Part shown: positions 4,859-6,287 of the stretch, piece after piece | How positions within the stretch are numbered: the stretch's first letter is position 1 | Layout: the number at the start of each line of letters is the position of its first letter | DNA from: Betaproteobacteria bacterium | GTDB lineage: Bacteria > Pseudomonadota > Gammaproteobacteria > Burkholderiales > SG8-39 | Length of the DNA: 6,287 nt | Assembly (NCBI GenBank): GCA_019509895.1 | Contig: JAEKLK010000072.1 | Coordinates: 1 to 6,287, forward strand | Direction of reading: 5' to 3' | Position numbers and translations under genes: made by a program | The notes under the pieces: generated by a model | Told to the model about the DNA's origin: nothing | The model's database searches: none | Seen by the model: only the letters and a program-made list of their open reading frames with translations

Positions 4859-6287
4859 CTAGGGCGCGATCGCCCGTTCCTTGAGGAACTCTGTGAGTGC
4901 GCGACAGGTGTGGCCGCGGCCCGAGCGCACCTTCTCGGGCGGTCCCTGGAACACGATGCGGCCGCCACCGTCGCCGCCTTCCGGGCCCATGTCGATGATC
5001 CAGTCCGCTTCGGCGATGACGTCGAGGTTGTGCTCGATCACCATTACCGTGTGGCCCGCGTCCACCAGGCGATGCAGCACGTGGATCAGCTTCTCGACGT
5101 CCGCCATGTGCAGGCCGACGGTGGGCTCATCGAGCACATACAACGTCTTCACGCCGCCCGCCTTGGAAAGCTCGCTCACCAGCTTGATGCGCTGCGCCTC
5201 GCCGCCGGAGAGGGTCGGGCTCTGCTGGCCGAGCGTCAGATACCCGAGGCCGACCTCCTGCAGGAGCTTCAGGCAACGCTGGATCGATGGATGCGCGGCG
5301 AAGAACTCGAGCGCCTCGTCGACATTCATTGCCAGCACCTCGCCGACGCTCTTGCCGCGCAGCTTGACCGTCAGCGTGTCGGCATTGAAGCGCGCACCGT
5401 TGCACGCCTCGCAGGTGACGCGCACGTCGGGCAGGAAGGACATCGCGATCTTCTTCAGCCCCTGGCCTTCGCACTCGTCGCACCGGCCGCCGCTCGTGTT
5501 GAACGAAAAGCGGCTCGCGGTCCAGCCGCGCATGCGCGCTTCCGTCGTATCGGCGAAGAGCTTCCTTACCTGGTCCCAGAAGCCGACATAGGTGGCGGGA
5601 CAGGAGCGCGGCGTCTTGCCGATCGGCGTCTGGTCGACTTCCAGGACGCGCTCGATCTTCTTCGCGCCCTTGACGGACTTGCAGCCGATCGGCTTCTTCT
5701 CCACCAGCGAGGCGTACAGCACATCGCGCGCGAGCGTCGATTTGCCCGAGCCCGAGACGCCGGTGACCGCGACCAGGCGGCCGAGCGGAATCGCGACATC
5801 GACCTTCTTCAGGTTATGCAGCGAGGCGCGCTGCACCTCGATCTCTTCGCTTGCGCCATTGCGCCGCGGATGCAGCGGGTGGCGTAGCGGCTCGCGCAGG
5901 AATCGTCCGGTGATGGACTCGGGCTGATTCACCAGATCGTCGGCGTGGCCCTGGGCGATGACGCGCCCGCCGAGCTTGCCGGCGCCCGGACCGAGGTCGA
6001 TCACATGCTGCGCGCGGCGGATGGTGTCTTCGTCGTGCTCGACCACCACCAGCGAATTGCCCTTCGCCTCGAGCTTCTCCAGCACGTCGAGCAGGATCCG
6101 GTTGTCGCGGTGGTGCAGGCCGATGGTCGGCTCGTCGAGGATGTAGCAGACGCCGCGCAGATTGGATCCGAGCTGCGCCGCGAGGCGGATGCGCTGCGCT
6201 TCGCCGCCCGAGAGCGTCGGCGCCGAGCGGTCGAGCGTCAGATAGCCGAGGCCAACCTCGCCGAGGAAGCCCAGGCGCGAGCGCAGC
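4859..6287 (-). CDS. uvrA: UvrA-family excinuclease ATPase, C-terminal part (5' end outside window)
   Basis: C-terminal 475 residues of a UvrA-type ABC ATPase, the damage-recognition subunit of nucleotide excision repair. From the right edge comes the end of the first nucleotide-binding domain: signature LSGGEAQR (6214-6191), Walker B ILDEPTIGLH, and SLVVVEHDEDTI. The second domain follows: Walker A GVSGSGKST (5761-5735), the Cys4 zinc finger (CDEC at 5482-5471, CEAC at 5413-5402), signature LSGGEAQR near 5211-5188, Walker B VLDEPTVGLH near 5135-5107, and VMVIEHNLDVI. All motifs are intact. The frame is open to the edge, so an internal GTG at 6085 is not the start. The segment after Walker A reads IGKTPRSCPATYVGFWD, where canonical UvrA (as in E. 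coli) has SNPATYTG. It may therefore be UvrA2 or a long tandem UvrA rather than the housekeeping copy. The gene ends with a short ERAIAP tail at TAG 4861-4859. Confidence 0.93.
   Translation of the reverse strand, partial: LRSRLGFLGEVGLGYLTLDRSAPTLSGGEAQRIRLAAQLGSNLRGVCYILDEPTIGLHHRDNRILLDVLEKLEAKGNSLVVVEHDEDTIRRAQHVIDLGPGAGKLGGRVIAQGHADDLVNQPESITGRFLREPLRHPLHPRRNGASEEIEVQRASLHNLKKVDVAIPLGRLVAVTGVSGSGKSTLARDVLYASLVEKKPIGCKSVKGAKKIERVLEVDQTPIGKTPRSCPATYVGFWDQVRKLFADTTEARMRGWTASRFSFNTSGGRCDECEGQGLKKIAMSFLPDVRVTCEACNGARFNADTLTVKLRGKSVGEVLAMNVDEALEFFAAHPSIQRCLKLLQEVGLGYLTLGQQSPTLSGGEAQRIKLVSELSKAGGVKTLYVLDEPTVGLHMADVEKLIHVLHRLVDAGHTVMVIEHNLDVIAEADWIIDMGPEGGDGGGRIVFQGPPEKVRSGRGHTCRALTEFLKERAIAP

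Noticed and set aside
3865..4884. Plus-strand open frame (339 codons) opposite the hydrolase-LuxR gene
   Set aside because: Shadow frame with low-complexity Arg/Ala/Glu composition, no family resemblance and no good ribosome binding site; the minus-strand gene explains the region.
4804..4968. N-terminal extension of the hydrolase-LuxR protein to an ATG at 4968
   Set aside because: It would overlap uvrA by about 110 bases and encodes low-complexity Arg/Ser/Ala. GTG 4803 has a proper ribosome binding site and begins the hydrolase fold.
4643..5887. Long plus-strand open frame (414 codons) opposite uvrA
   Set aside because: It is antisense to a gene with every UvrA motif intact. Its translation is Arg/Ala/His-rich without recognisable domains, as expected for a shadow frame in GC-rich DNA.

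Overview
GC-rich window with strong G/C preference at third codon positions, tight gene packing and frequent GTG starts. The style of the two-component pair, the UvrA and the small DUF1059 protein suggests a proteobacterium, probably a betaproteobacterium of the Burkholderiales type. That placement is inferred from protein appearance, not from a marker gene. Every gene I can support lies on the minus strand, so transcription runs from the right edge (6287) to the left edge (1).

Layout in the direction of transcription. (1) 6287-4859: the C-terminal half of a UvrA-family excinuclease ATPase; its start lies beyond the right edge. (2) 4803-3733: a 356-residue one-component regulator, an alpha/beta hydrolase with an intact-looking Ser-Asp-His triad joined to a LuxR/GerE DNA-binding domain. 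(3) 3732-3624: a 109-bp gap with a cluster of TCCCG/CGGGA inverted repeats, then a near-perfect Shine-Dalgarno. (4) 3623-3396: a 75-residue DUF1059 protein, overlapping by GTGA with (5) 3399-2017: a 460-residue FAD-linked oxidase of the berberine-bridge-enzyme type. (6) A short gap with a terminator-like hairpin. (7) 1921-713: a LytS/YehU-type sensor histidine kinase, overlapping by GTGA with (8) 716-162: a LytTR-type response regulator interrupted by an in-frame TAG inside its DNA-binding domain. The rest of that domain stays open in the same frame to the left edge.

How the genes may work together. The hydrolase-LuxR protein, the DUF1059 protein and the flavin oxidase look like a small-molecule response cassette: the regulator could bind or hydrolyse an ester- or lactone-like ligand and act at the dyads upstream of the DUF1059-oxidase operon. 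This is inference from domain content and position. The kinase/regulator pair is a separate signalling unit whose output domain appears broken in this copy. The uvrA fragment is a DNA-repair gene with no evident functional link to the rest. No RNA gene, insertion sequence, CRISPR array or phage element was recognised, and no gene-free stretch exceeds about 110 bases.
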